A DNA stretch of 64,000 nt, taken from NCBI GenBank assembly GCA_002946415.1, contig NJPS01000043.1:682001-746000 (forward strand). The letters run 5' to 3'. The position numbers and the translations under genes were made by a program. The notes under the pieces are model-generated. The model ran no database searches. It was not told the DNA's origin and worked only from the letters and a program-made list of their open reading frames with translations. Below, piece after piece: positions 11,127-21,586 of the stretch (its first letter is position 1; the number at the start of each line of letters is the position of its first letter). This DNA comes from Rutstroemia sp. NJR-2017a BVV2. Lineage: Eukaryota > Ascomycota > Leotiomycetes > Helotiales > Rutstroemiaceae.

Positions 11127-12359
11127 TCAAAGATCTTCAATATTCATCTTCAAAGATTCCTCTAAGCTAGTCCAACCAGACCGCCCGAAGTCCGACCTCA
11201 GTAATTCCTCAGCCCTCCCATTTGCGACTTTAGACAAATCCTTGATGTTGTCATCGTGGAAGTCATCCATGATCTTTGCGTCGGGCCTAATCTTTCGGAA
11301 TGCTCTCAACAAGTCACTGCAGTAATGTTAGAATGTCATGGGGAGTGGGGAGAAGCAGCAGATAGAACTGACTTTGCAGTGTACGGCTCGGCAAAACCAA
11401 AGAGTCTTTCGTTCTTCACATCGGGGTTCGTTAAGGCTGATACGTGAAGACGCGCGGTATCTTGTACGTCAATAAAGTATTCTTAGACACGTATTAGCCA
11501 CGATAAGGTACCTGGATATTCATAGCTTACGTGGTGGTAAAAGTTTGATCAAAGTATTATCGCCTTTGAAGAGCTGTCTAGAAAAATCACCCGTAGAAGC
11601 TGGCTGACCCGGATACAAAAGCTTTCCAAAATTGGTATCGGGAAGTACAGCATTAGCGACGAACCCAGGATTTTTCTCCTTGATAAACTTCCACAGTGCT
11701 TGTTCTGCTTCGGTTTTGCTGGCACCGTAGACTGCCCAGGCTCTTGATGGTTCGTATGGAGGTGGGGCGTGTGCTGCTTTGACGTCTTCTTCATTCCACA
11801 TGTTTTCGTCGATGAAGAACTCCTCGTTGGGCTTGGGAGGGGTTGCGGCCGTACAGGAAGATGTGAATACGAAACGTTTCACTGAAGGTTCGGCAGCGGC
11901 GGAATTGAGAATCTCGTTTACGCCAGCTAGAACCTCTGGTATGACCTGCAACAAAAGCGTCTTGTCAATTGCCGGTCAAGTAAGTTCTTCACCGGTGCTT
12001 ACCTGGTTAGGATCCGGGGAGAAAGACATGTTTGATGCTACATGAGCAACTCCAGATACACCTAGTTCATGTCAGACAGTTCTATCACTTCGCTATACGT
12101 GGAACGAATCGTACCTACCTTTCACAGCCTCGTTGAAAGCGCCTTTAGCAGCCATATCGGGCACAATTGCCAATTCTACAAGATCTTTCCCATACTTCTT
12201 CTCCCATATATCCAACAACTTCGTAGCCTTAGAAGCCTCCCTAGTCGTACCTCGAACTCGATACCCGGCTAGTAGTAATTGATCCGCGACGTGTGACCCA
12301 ATGTAGCCATTTACGCCGGTGACCAGAACAGTCGAGCCTTTTGGGATAGCTGGAGCCAT
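11127..12359 (-). CDS. NADPH-dependent extended-SDR reductase (methylglyoxal/aldehyde reductase-like)
   Basis: Five exons join in phase on the minus strand: 12119-12359, 12003-12061, 11531-11945, 11373-11481 and 11127-11316, giving 337 residues. The Rossmann signature VTGVNGYIGSHVADQL lies near the N-terminus, with RGTTR favouring NADPH. The catalytic Ser is in FVFTSSCTA (about 125-133) and the YGASK Tyr/Lys pair at 173/177. PPQYFIDVQDTARLHV, formed across the exon 3/4 junction, is the classic dihydroflavonol-reductase/Gre2 family block and confirms that splice. The protein is probably a cytosolic reductase of aldehydes or ketones such as methylglyoxal; the natural substrate is unknown. The start at 12357-12359 fits the family (MAPAIPKGSTVLVTG). 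The gene is convergent with the CipB-like gene. Confidence 0.88.
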
Positions 12360-13922
12360 TCGTGGAAGCTGTGACGGATGACAGAGGTATATATCTAATG
12401 ACAGTTCGGGATATTTGGAAGGATGTTGTGAGAGAGTTTTGTGTGGGATAATAAGTAAATGTACGTCAGAATTATCGAGTGGATACACGATTCTAGATGA
12501 CAAACGAGGAAACTGGCAGCGGCGGTACGGAGTTCCCCATGAATTATTACCTTTTGAGTCCAACCCACAGAAACTTCTAGGGTATAGTAAAGCCATTGAA
12601 TCCTAGGCTATGCTGTGATTGGACCTCCCAAGAACCGTACAAGCCACCCTGAACTCAGCGTCCCTACTGCTCGACAAACACACTGAGCACTACTGCGATA
12701 GACAGACCACTAGTGCATTTTCTGACCGGGATCGAAGGGCAATAGACCCGTATATTACCTGATCTGGAGCTAGTCTCCGGGAAGCTAGGTCACAGCTGCC
12801 TTCATCTGGGGTTTCACTACCTCGTGAGGTTATACAAGTATTCGGAAGATACAAACACTCGTACTCGTCTCAGGCATAATAAAGGTTAATACGTATACAC
12901 CGGTTTTGTTAAAATTCTTCAGTATTGTAGAATCTTGACGATATGATTCGATAAAACTGCCTTTATTGATAGAATCTACCGGAATAAATTTAACCTTTAT
13001 TTCGCCAGATACCATAGTAGTTACGGGTGAGAAGATCGGCACTAGCGCTCGCACTACTTCGGGTCGCGTTCGAAATTAGTTACATTACTGCAAACACGGT
13101 ACTGTATTTTAACCAGGTTCTGGTAGCTCGCAGGGCATCTGGCCACTCAGGACTATCGGATCTTCATATATTTCAAGCAAAAGCGAGAAGAAAGCAATAA
13201 GTTAACCCATGGAAATTCGATCCAAGCAACCGTCCAACAGTGTTGGCGCGCAGTCTGGCACTAATACAAGTATATGCATCTCTTGACAAGGGTCCCTACG
13301 GCTGATCCGGAGCTAGATTCTCGCATCTCATCTCACCCAGACTACTGCGACAATTAAGAAAAGGCTGCATAGTGTTTCAGCTAGCTTCAGCTACCGCTAT
13401 GTTACAGTTTCTGGTAGATGCATCTCATGCGTATGTATGATTCTTCGATCTTCCGTCAGGAGTCTCGTGGTGTGGGGCAAAAGTCGGTTCGGAGCAATAT
13501 TGACCCGACCGAACGACCGACCCTCAGTCGCACGAGGACTGCTTCACTCAACGCGACTATGCGCGACAATCTCTGACTGGCACTGTCAAAGAGCACATAA
13601 AAAGAAATGTTTATATGTCTTGCTAATATGTGATCGCACTTGTCGAGTCACCAATGAAGATTGGCTGAACAGACATTATTCAAATGCCATTTACAAATGA
13701 TTGAGCTCGCCGAGGCTCTTTCCTCACCTGTTGGTTCAGGATGTGAGGACTCTGCTCCTGCTTCATGATGCAATTCTGCTATCGTGTTTTCAACAATGGA
13801 AGTCACGATAGCTCAATGTTGATATGTCTGTGTTTACAATTACCGACATGCGTTCATCCATCCATATTTGCTCATCTCATTGCAAATTGTATCCCCCGAC
13901 GTGACGATAAAACTTCAGCACC
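12360..13922. other. Intergenic region upstream of two divergent genes
   Basis: About 1.6 kb between the SDR reductase and the exchanger-like gene, without a supported gene. An AT-rich block at about 12825-13060 has an accidental 74-codon minus-strand frame without family resemblance. GTACTGTA at 13099-13106 is a reverse-orientation copy of the recurrent intergenic 8-mer. Confidence 0.45.
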
Positions 13923-15398
13923 ATGGCAGGTTACTTGCATCCGAGTTCCGCGGGTCAGAAGACATCCGCAACACGAGAGCCATTGAGACGCTCAATTAGT
14001 ATTTCCTTCTCGACTCGACCGGATGAATCAAAGAAACCACTACTCAAAGATGAGCCTACCCGACAGCGTTATAGTCGAGACAACTTGATTCCTACTCATG
14101 ATATAAATCATCTTGGCTTCCGAGTCACAACTGGCATAGCTCCAGACGGCGAGAGTGGCAGAACAGGAATCAATCCGATTCGATTTATCTCAATCTGCTG
14201 GAAGTCCTCATCTGGCGCCTCGCAAGCTGTTAATTTCCTTTGGCCTATCGTCCCTGTAGCCATTATGGTGACCTACACTCAAAAGGATTACCACACTGCG
14301 ATTTTTGTGCTCAACTACCTATCGATGATCCCAAGTGCCAATCTCATTGGTTTTGCTGGGCAAGAATTATCCCGCAAGTTGGACAAGGTCTTTGGAATTC
14401 TCCTGGAGACAACGCTTGGGTCTGTGGTTGAGATTGTGATGTTCATTGTGCTACTCATGCGCCATCAGTATCAGGTTATACAGGCTGCGATTCTTGGGTC
14501 AATCCTCGCAACGCAGCTGTTATGCCTCGGAATGTGCTTCTTCATCGGAGGGCTCTCACATGATGAACAGGTGTTTGACGAGGAGATTAGTGAGGTCGGA
14601 AGTGATCTACTTCTTCAAGCGTAAGTCCCAATGTGGAATATGCAACTTGTGTATTACTGACTATTCTTTATGATTAGTGGGCTCGGACTTATCGTGCCAG
14701 CGGCTTTTCATACTGCGGTGAGAAACAGCGGCGCCATAGAAGACCCGGAAATCCTGGCGGACAAGGTTCTTCATATTTCTCGAATGACATCAATACTTCT
14801 TGTCGTTTCATACATGATGTATGTCTACTTCCAGATGCGCTCTCATCAATCCATTTACGACGCCATATTCGAAGCAGACGAACAGCAGCAGGACGATTAC
14901 GAAGAGGATCTAGTGAAGGCGAAGTTAACCTTCACGGAATGTGTTGTCGCCCTATTCATCGCTATAGCCATGGTTACTTTCACTGCCATCCGACTGACCG
15001 AGAGCATCGCTTTCATTGTCGAAGAACGTGGAATAGCAGACAGTTTCGTGGGCTTGATTCTAGTACCACTGGTCGAGAAGTTTGCCGAGCATCTGACGGC
15101 CATTGATGAAGCTTACGATAATTCGATGAACCTTGCGCTTTCTCATGTTCTGGGTGCCACGATTCAAACCGCCCTTTTCAACGCACCTCTTGTCGTTCTT
15201 ATTGGTTGGTGCTTGGACATTCCTATGGACCTGAACTTCGACCTGTTCAATATTGTCATTCTCATTCTATCAATTCTAGTGGTGGGTAATTTCTTGAAGG
15301 ATTGCCGTTCGAATTACTTGGAAGGTTTTCTCTGCGTTTTGATTTATGTCAATATCGCCGTCGCGGCCTACTATTATCCAAACCCACCGAAGGAGTAG
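13923..15398 (+). CDS. Divergent Ca2+/H+ exchanger-like (CAX/VCX1 family) membrane protein
   Basis: Two exons (13923-14620, 14678-15398) encode 472 residues. About 90 hydrophilic residues precede roughly eleven hydrophobic segments arranged as two halves, separated by a Gln/Asp/Glu-rich loop near 298-312 (EADEQQQDDYEED). This is the CAX layout with an acidic central loop. The first half contains FAGQELSRKL and LGSVVEIV (about 165-172); the second contains VEKFAEHLTAIDEA (365-378) and SHVLGATIQTALFNAPL. These align with the alpha-repeat motifs of VCX1-type exchangers, but the canonical GN(A/V)VE and GNAAEH signatures are altered (GSVVE and EKFAEH). It is probably a vacuolar or endomembrane cation transporter; ion specificity is doubtful because of these changes. 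Confidence 0.75.
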
Positions 15399-16190
15399 CC
15401 GTGGTGGCAAAGGAATTAGGTGCTTGCATTGATTTGAAATCTCAACCGATCCATGTCATCGAACTTGAATTTTGGGACTGAAAATATATGTTACAAGTTG
15501 GCAGTAGGTTGGTGGATGTACCGACTGGTAATGTTACTACTTTCGAGCTCTTGTATTATATGGGGTAGGATTATTTCAGACGATATGGAGAAAGTCTTTG
15601 GTGCTTATATGGCAACTTGATTGTAATTAAACAACAGATTTTGTTTCACTGGCCTGTAGTTCTGCTTACTATCATAATCGTGAGTTTACCCGGAAAAATG
15701 AAGGAAATGACGGCGGGTTTTGGAGGATTCAAATCCATTTTGATGAAGACTCATTGGAGAGACCATGAAAATGCATTATCGACGGCAAGTGCCTTAGACA
15801 TGAGGTTTTCTCCGAAATGGAGGATATTCACGTCAAATATTTGATAATCCACTTATTAGGCAGCCACCCCTCGTGTATGGGAACCTTACGGTGGCACAGT
15901 CTATGGAATTATTACATTCATTATTACAGCTATTTATCATCAACTTTCAGTCATTGTTCCAATTTCCCCAAAACTCCAACACTCATACCCACTGGTTAAA
16001 ACCCAATAACTCCTTTGATGACATCTCAATTTAACTCCCCTCCACGAAAGATATTTGAAACTCCGCCAATGAACAATATATTTGAGTACAAAACAACAGT
16101 CTGCTTAAAATCTGTGTCCGCTCCCCACCTGTCCGAAATGAAATTAAATGAAATCTTACTCGTCTCCTAACAAAGCGTCGTCAACGCCCA
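15399..16190. other. Convergent intergenic region
   Basis: 3' flanks of the exchanger-like gene and the first RRM-like gene. AT-rich, with no supported gene or notable structure seen. Confidence 0.5.
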
Positions 16191-17666
16191 CTAACGCCAA
16201 CTCCCCATCTGTCGGAAATCCTTCCGATCCGATGGCGATGCTTCAATAGGGCAGCACGGATCTCGACTGTACCAAACACGATACCCCGCATCCGGCGCCT
16301 TCTGATCGACAAATTGCCTAAAGCATTTCACCGCCGACTCGCTCTGCGCTCTAATCGACGAAAACGCCAACTCCACAACCCTGTATCCATCATGTTCGAC
16401 CCATTCCTTCGACGACACCAGCTGGAAAGCGAACTGAGTTCTGAAAAACCGCGTTAAGATCCCAACCGAGATCGCTTGCGGTGGTCCTTTGATTCGAATA
16501 ACCCGCGACATCTTCTCATATCGAGTTTCTGTCGAACTGACTTTGTCCCGGTTCCAGAGCGCTTCGATGCGCTGTCCGCGGACGTGGAGACCTTGCGGCG
16601 AACGTGCGTCGAAGATGAACGATTCTGCTGCTGCCCGGGTGATGAATACAAGCCGTGCTGCTGCGTAAGCGTGGATGCCTTCGACGGCGGGGTTGAGGTG
16701 GAAGCTGAGCACTTTGCCGTGCGTGATGATCTGGAATATCTCGTACAGCGTCGCATTGCTGTCGATGCGATGGATGCGCACGGCGCAGTTTTCGTCGCTG
16801 GGACACATGGCGTTGCGCAGGTCGAAGTCGGTGATTTCGCCTTTGTAGTTGGGGTTGATGAAGAGGCCGAATTCGTTGACTTTGCGGGCTCGGTCGGGAC
16901 TCATGGTGCGGCGTCCGCCGTTGAGGATCGAGGAAGGGACGAAAGTGGTGGAGGGCGAGCGGCTGTGGGTTAAAGTTTGGTTGATATTTGCCACTTTTGG
17001 TGACGGCTCCAAGGTTGGTGTTGCTGGATTGTCTTCCGTATCGTCGACTGCGGTGCAGCCAGTGCTTCTGGTAGGGCAGCTGAACTTATATGCAGGTGAA
17101 TCGTTCGTCACAAGTGAGGAGGTTGTTGATAAACTCAGACTAGGACATCTTGAGTCGCGATTTTCTTGCACATGTTGAAGATCAAATATGTCCTGTGAAT
17201 CCTTGTTCAGTTTCTGACTTGTTTTAGGCCGTCGTTGTTTAACATGAAAATTTGTGGAAGAAAAATCCAAAGCGGAGCCTGCCTCAATTCGCTGTGAATC
17301 TGTGATACTATCTTCGACTATTGCAGAATGATATCCATAACTTCCACCATGAAACCGGGAGTTTTTGGCCTGCTCTGCTCTCGTCCATCCTATGTCGAAG
17401 TTTCTTCCAGGGTTATTATGTACTGCTGATTATTAGTTATGTCGGAGACCTTACTACCTGAACTTACTTTGAACCGAATAGGGCATTTGAGATAGAAGCT
17501 TCATGTTGAATGTGCTCGACGGGTACTCTGGTGCTGCAGAAAGTGAAGAGACAGGTAAAGTAAAATCTCTGTCACTCAAACCACCGTCGCCATTTCCATC
17601 GTCATTTGCAAGCACTGCCAGCTTTGCACGCTGCAAGGCTCCATCCCAAGTATACTCATTCTCCAT
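16191..17666 (-). CDS. RRM-like domain protein, paralogue 1
   Basis: Two exons on the minus strand (about 17468-17666 and 16191-17425; the acceptor could be three bases later) give about 477 residues. The N-terminal 270 residues are Ser/Thr/Pro-rich and likely disordered. From about residue 278 the pattern is that of a divergent RRM: CAVRIHRI strand, helix, AARLVFITRAAAESFIF, then VRGQRIEALWN at 348-358. A second RRM-like stretch follows (SRVIRIKGPP onward). Canonical RNP1/RNP2 aromatics are not evident, so RNA binding is inferred from fold only. The gene at 28209-30035 carries the same blocks in the same order. The long exon also reads open upstream of a TTG, which supports the splice to the 5' exon. 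Confidence 0.62.
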
Positions 17667-18430
17667 CCTCCACAAATCACCAGATGCTGTGAACTTGAAC
17701 TCGAAAGCATGTGACCAAAGGCTCAAGCAACTTAATATATAGCGAGATATTTATTGCTATCGTACTTCCAGCTGTCGAGTGTTTTTAGCAGGAGACATGT
17801 TCATGATATTCACATAATATATGAACAGCCCTGAACTTATTTAGGCAGCGGGGTACTACAGGAGAGGGCCCCGAGAGTCAGAACTAACCCTGCCTTGTGC
17901 TTTTGAAGCCTAGGCCGATCGAATATTCGAGTCATCAACTCCAGGCAACCACAGCCGCATCCTCGGCGTGATTAACAGCGAATCTGTTTTAATAAAGGCT
18001 TCCTGCGTATATCAAACTCCTCATTCCAACTACCCTAAGAAACCGAGATACTGGTGGCGAATCATTGCATAAATCTTAAACTTATTTGATTAGTAATCTT
18101 TGTTTTGGACTGAATTTTCAAAGATAGTGCTGCTCTATATCATCGAGTTAATATAAAGATAGTAAATGTTATTCAGCAGAAATTCAGGGAAGGGTATCGA
18201 ATGAGGCAAAGTTGAAAACTGGAGCACGTGCCCAGGCGCCGAACGAATCAGAGCCCCTGCACGTTGACTCACCATACTCATATAAATTTACCGTTCCGTA
18301 CGCGTCGAAGACTCATAGAAGCACAAGACTGCTGAGACCGGTGAACGTATGCGCCTAGTAATGCTACGCCCACTTATGAATATGCTAGACCGTGCAAGTG
18401 GATGCGGCTGATGCACTTCGTCCATCTAAT

Positions 18431-18766
18431 TTATAAAGTCGCATTTTTGGCTGCCCCACTGTCATCTGGCAAAACCTTACCTAAACCCGAGTTGATCCTG
18501 GCCTCCCGTACCTGAAAGAGCTCAGGGTTACTACTTGAGCCTACCTCCTGCTGGAAGGGGTGTTGTGCAACAGTGCAACAAGGATGATTGGCATTTGATA
18601 CTTTTATATACAACTCCTTCCCCGGAACGAAGGTTGAATTTTTCTGCCTCTTGCCACCCAGGATTAAACCGTCGTTCCACGGGCAAGTTAGCATTGCCAT
18701 CAGGATAACTGGGTATCTGAGCCGAGAATTTGATGGGCTGCTTCCGTCAAGGGATAGTGGACACAT
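18431..18766 (-). CDS. Short ORF of doubtful coding status
   Basis: ATG at 18764-18766, 111 codons, no intron. The product has no signal peptide, no membrane helix and no motif I recognise; it has two adjacent cysteines (NHPCCTV). It is listed because it starts with a genuine ATG in a region otherwise lacking open frames. It may be chance or a gene relic. Confidence 0.15.
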   Translation of the reverse strand: MCPLSLDGSSPSNSRLRYPVILMAMLTCPWNDGLILGGKRQKNSTFVPGKELYIKVSNANHPCCTVAQHPFQQEVGSSSNPELFQVREARINSGLGKVLPDDSGAAKNATL

Positions 18767-19340
18767 CTGAGCATTAATGTGTTAATCCATACACAGAATG
18801 CCTCCAAGCAAGGTAAGGAGCGACTGCTGCTTAACATAAACATTCAATCAAGCTATGCGATGGACGTAGGCAGATTTGTGTGTATATACTCATCTAAGCA
18901 TCACCCAATGCAGATTCAAACTCCTGGCAAGAAACATGAGTTGATCAGCTTAATCTATGTTAAATAAATGCCCTCAAATTCCAGCATAATCTAGTCTTAC
19001 TCACCGATAGAGTTCACTGCAGACTTTCCGTGTGTAGCGTGTTGGGCTACTCTAGGGTCTAGTGTCGGGCCCTGTGTAGCGACACAACACTCCTCCTCAT
19101 GCCATAGCCGTCTTAACCATAGCCACATAGAAGACATCGTACAGTGATACAGAGACATATTAGCCACCTCTCAGAGAGAGTCATAAAACGATTCACAGTC
19201 TGTCTCATCCTGACATGTGCGTTAGCTAGAATATACGTATGATGTAAGCTTCCGAGTGGAAGTGGCACTGCTCGTATAATGCCTTCAAGCTGAAATCTAG
19301 AACATTCGCCCGAATCTCCATCTTAAGGTACCCAAACAAG

Positions 19341-19377
19341 TTGGTCGTGTTGGTGGTGTTGGTGGTGTTGGTGGTCT
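19341..19377. repeat. GTTGGTGGT minisatellite
   Basis: About four copies of a 9-bp unit in tandem, non-coding, GT-rich on the plus strand. Confidence 0.75.
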
Positions 19378-20169
19378 CGGGAAATCGAGGCAACGAATGG
19401 GGTGATCAGGAGCGGGTCTGTGTAAGGGGCTAACAGCATGTGTCAACATGTGTTAGAGAATAACAGGAGATATATCCCTCGCTCGTCTGTGTTTGCCGAG
19501 TAGACACCTCGGCCAATTGCACCTTTTGGAATTCTTCGCCGCGAATGGTAGGCAGCCCAGTATTGTACACTTAGATAGAAGATGAGCCACGCTGCCTACA
19601 CCAATTTGAAGCTCGTTGGAAAAATGAAACACATGAATATCCAAATGAATCAAACAGGTAGTTCAGACTTTATTTGATACCAAAAATATGGCGATAAAGA
19701 CCCCGGACTAGTACGTGGTACCTGTCATATGTTAGAAAAAATGAATACTCGGGTAAGGGAGCATACCCCTCAAGGAGTCAAGGGTGACGCGTATCATGTG
19801 TAACGCCACCGAACGTTTGATAGCTACCGATAAAAAACGGCCAATCATAGCGTTATTCTACCGTGAGCAACTCGAATTAACTTGGTCTTTTTGATGCGAT
19901 TTTTTCCGGTGTTGATGACCTTGTGCGACCGAATCCAGCAAATTGACTGCCACAAGCGACCTCTCCCTGCACCGAAGGCCTATGCGAAGCGGGATATCAC
20001 AGTACAGAGGGCACCAAACCGAGTGACAAGGTCTCCTGACTTGGAGCTTGTTATTGGGACACTTGATGGTGGGATAGGAAGATGCCACGATGTTTGTCGT
20101 GTCGCAGCCCAAATGCAAGCCCCTATGGTATCACGTGTATGTATTATGTAATTTACCTTGATTACGTGA

Positions 20170-20796
20170 TTAGCATTTCTTGGGCAGACCGGATGGAGGA
20201 ACTTGTGGCTGTTGAGATCCTTCATATCGAGCATAAAGATCTCCATTTTTGAAGGCAGTTATAATGCGTTGACAGTTGGGTTGAGTAAGATTCCAGGCAT
20301 AATTGCTCGATGGCAAAGTTGTGGGGTCTCCTTGTCCGTCATCATGAAAACTTGGTGTATATTTTCTCCATCTTGGTATATTTTCTCTGGCCGTGCGGTT
20401 GGATTGATCTCGAACAACAAAGGCGTTTTGAAGAAGCTTGTAGCATTTATGAGATTCTCGTACTCGTTGCTGATCGTTCGTATCCCTTGATGTAATCGCT
20501 ACAATTCGCATACTGCAGATAAGTGAACCATCACCCTCATCCCATATATCTGCTCCTCGTGGGCGATTAACAACTGCTGCAAGATAGCGAAAATCTACAC
20601 CACCATGAAGACTTCCGTAATCTAGCATATCAACAGCAGCACAAATGCAATTTGCTAGATCTGATAATTCAGCTTTCGAGGGGGGATCAATACCGCGAAT
20701 CCCAATCATTTTGATGTATTTGTAAAGGTAAGGAAATAGATGTGTTTGTAAACCAGATCGTTGTAAAGGGAGTCTTTGTTCGGGCGACCTCGTCAT
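20170..20796 (-). CDS. Hypothetical protein near NLR, possibly incomplete
   Basis: The open frame covers about 20170-20912, but its only plausible start is the ATG at 20794-20796, giving 208 residues. Upstream of that the frame continues without an ATG to a stop near 20915, so a 5' exon joined by an intron is possible. The protein is soluble, with DLANCICAAVDMLDYG and VDFRYLAAVVNRPRGADIW as its most protein-like blocks and a Pro/Gln-rich C-terminus ending in KKC. I do not recognise a family. It lies about 0.8 kb upstream of the NLR on the opposite strand, so the two could share a divergent promoter. Degraded-gene status cannot be excluded. Confidence 0.4.
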   Translation of the reverse strand: MTRSPEQRLPLQRSGLQTHLFPYLYKYIKMIGIRGIDPPSKAELSDLANCICAAVDMLDYGSLHGGVDFRYLAAVVNRPRGADIWDEGDGSLICSMRIVAITSRDTNDQQRVRESHKCYKLLQNAFVVRDQSNRTARENIPRWRKYTPSFHDDGQGDPTTLPSSNYAWNLTQPNCQRIITAFKNGDLYARYEGSQQPQVPPSGLPKKC

Positions 20797-21586
20797 ATTA
20801 TCTTGAAAGAACCATTTGGGAGAATGGGAAACGGAGACTTCAAATCCTAGATTGCTGATCTGTGAAATGTGGGGTAACACCGCGTCGAGGAAAATGAGGG
20901 GGTACTTTGGCTATACAGTACATACTATGTATTATCGATATCTCTTTACAATTTTGTTCTCTGAACACTCTAAATCCCTTCTGCGAGAAATTTACGTTCG
21001 CATCGTCGCCCCGGCGCCTGATTTATGGAAAGGCCTCTTTACAGCGCAATAGAGTTCCTTTACCACAGCTCCACTATCGAGCTCTGATTACTGCTAATAC
21101 AGTACTCATAAAGGTTCTTATCTAAGCTTTAAGGCCTCATTACTATAGCCTTGCAACTCTAGAGATAAATAAGAATTAGTATATTCTGACTGAAAGAAGC
21201 TATTCTTGTGAACTGAATGACTACTCAATTCCACTACTCAGGATATAAAGCTACAGAGAAAGAAAAGAAAAGAGGAACCTTAAGAGTAGTCCAAAAGGTC
21301 CTTATACTATAGCGATAACAGGAGTAATTCTATCCACTGTCCTAGTACGTGACTAGTTCTGTACACATAGGGAATGGCTATGCTGTAGTGTACGCTGTAC
21401 AGTACTGTACGTACGGCAAAAGTGGCTATGTGAGGCACGTGCAATTCTGTTTGATTAGGATAACGATAAGAATCCCTGAAGATGCGTTCCTCAGGCCAAT
21501 ATCGTCAACCTCTCAGCTGAAGCCTTAGCCTCAAGACTGTTGGCGTCGATTACATATTCTACTTCATCAGCCTGCTTGTAATAACA
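20797..21586. promoter_or_regulatory. Upstream region of the NLR
   Basis: A candidate promoter shared with the minus-strand hypothetical gene. It contains TACAGTAC at 20914-20921 and 21098-21105, a perfect 14-bp palindrome GTACAGTACTGTAC at 21397-21410 extending to a further GTAC, and a CACGTG E-box at 21436-21441, about 150 bp before the ATG. Regulation through these sites is inference. Confidence 0.4.

Larger units (their letters stand above)
17667..20169. other. Gene-poor AT-rich region
   Basis: 2.5 kb with no confident gene. One ATG-started 111-codon frame (18431-18766, minus) is listed separately. A GTTGGTGGT minisatellite lies at 19341-19377. Most of the remainder is AT-rich and stop-dense in all frames, and may be decayed repeat sequence. 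Confidence 0.4.

Noticed and set aside
8938..12359. Secondary-metabolite cluster (CipB-like reductase, SDR reductase, permease nearby)
   Set aside because: No PKS, NRPS, terpene synthase, P450 or pathway regulator is present, and RRN11 interrupts the set. Neighbouring reductases alone do not make a cluster.
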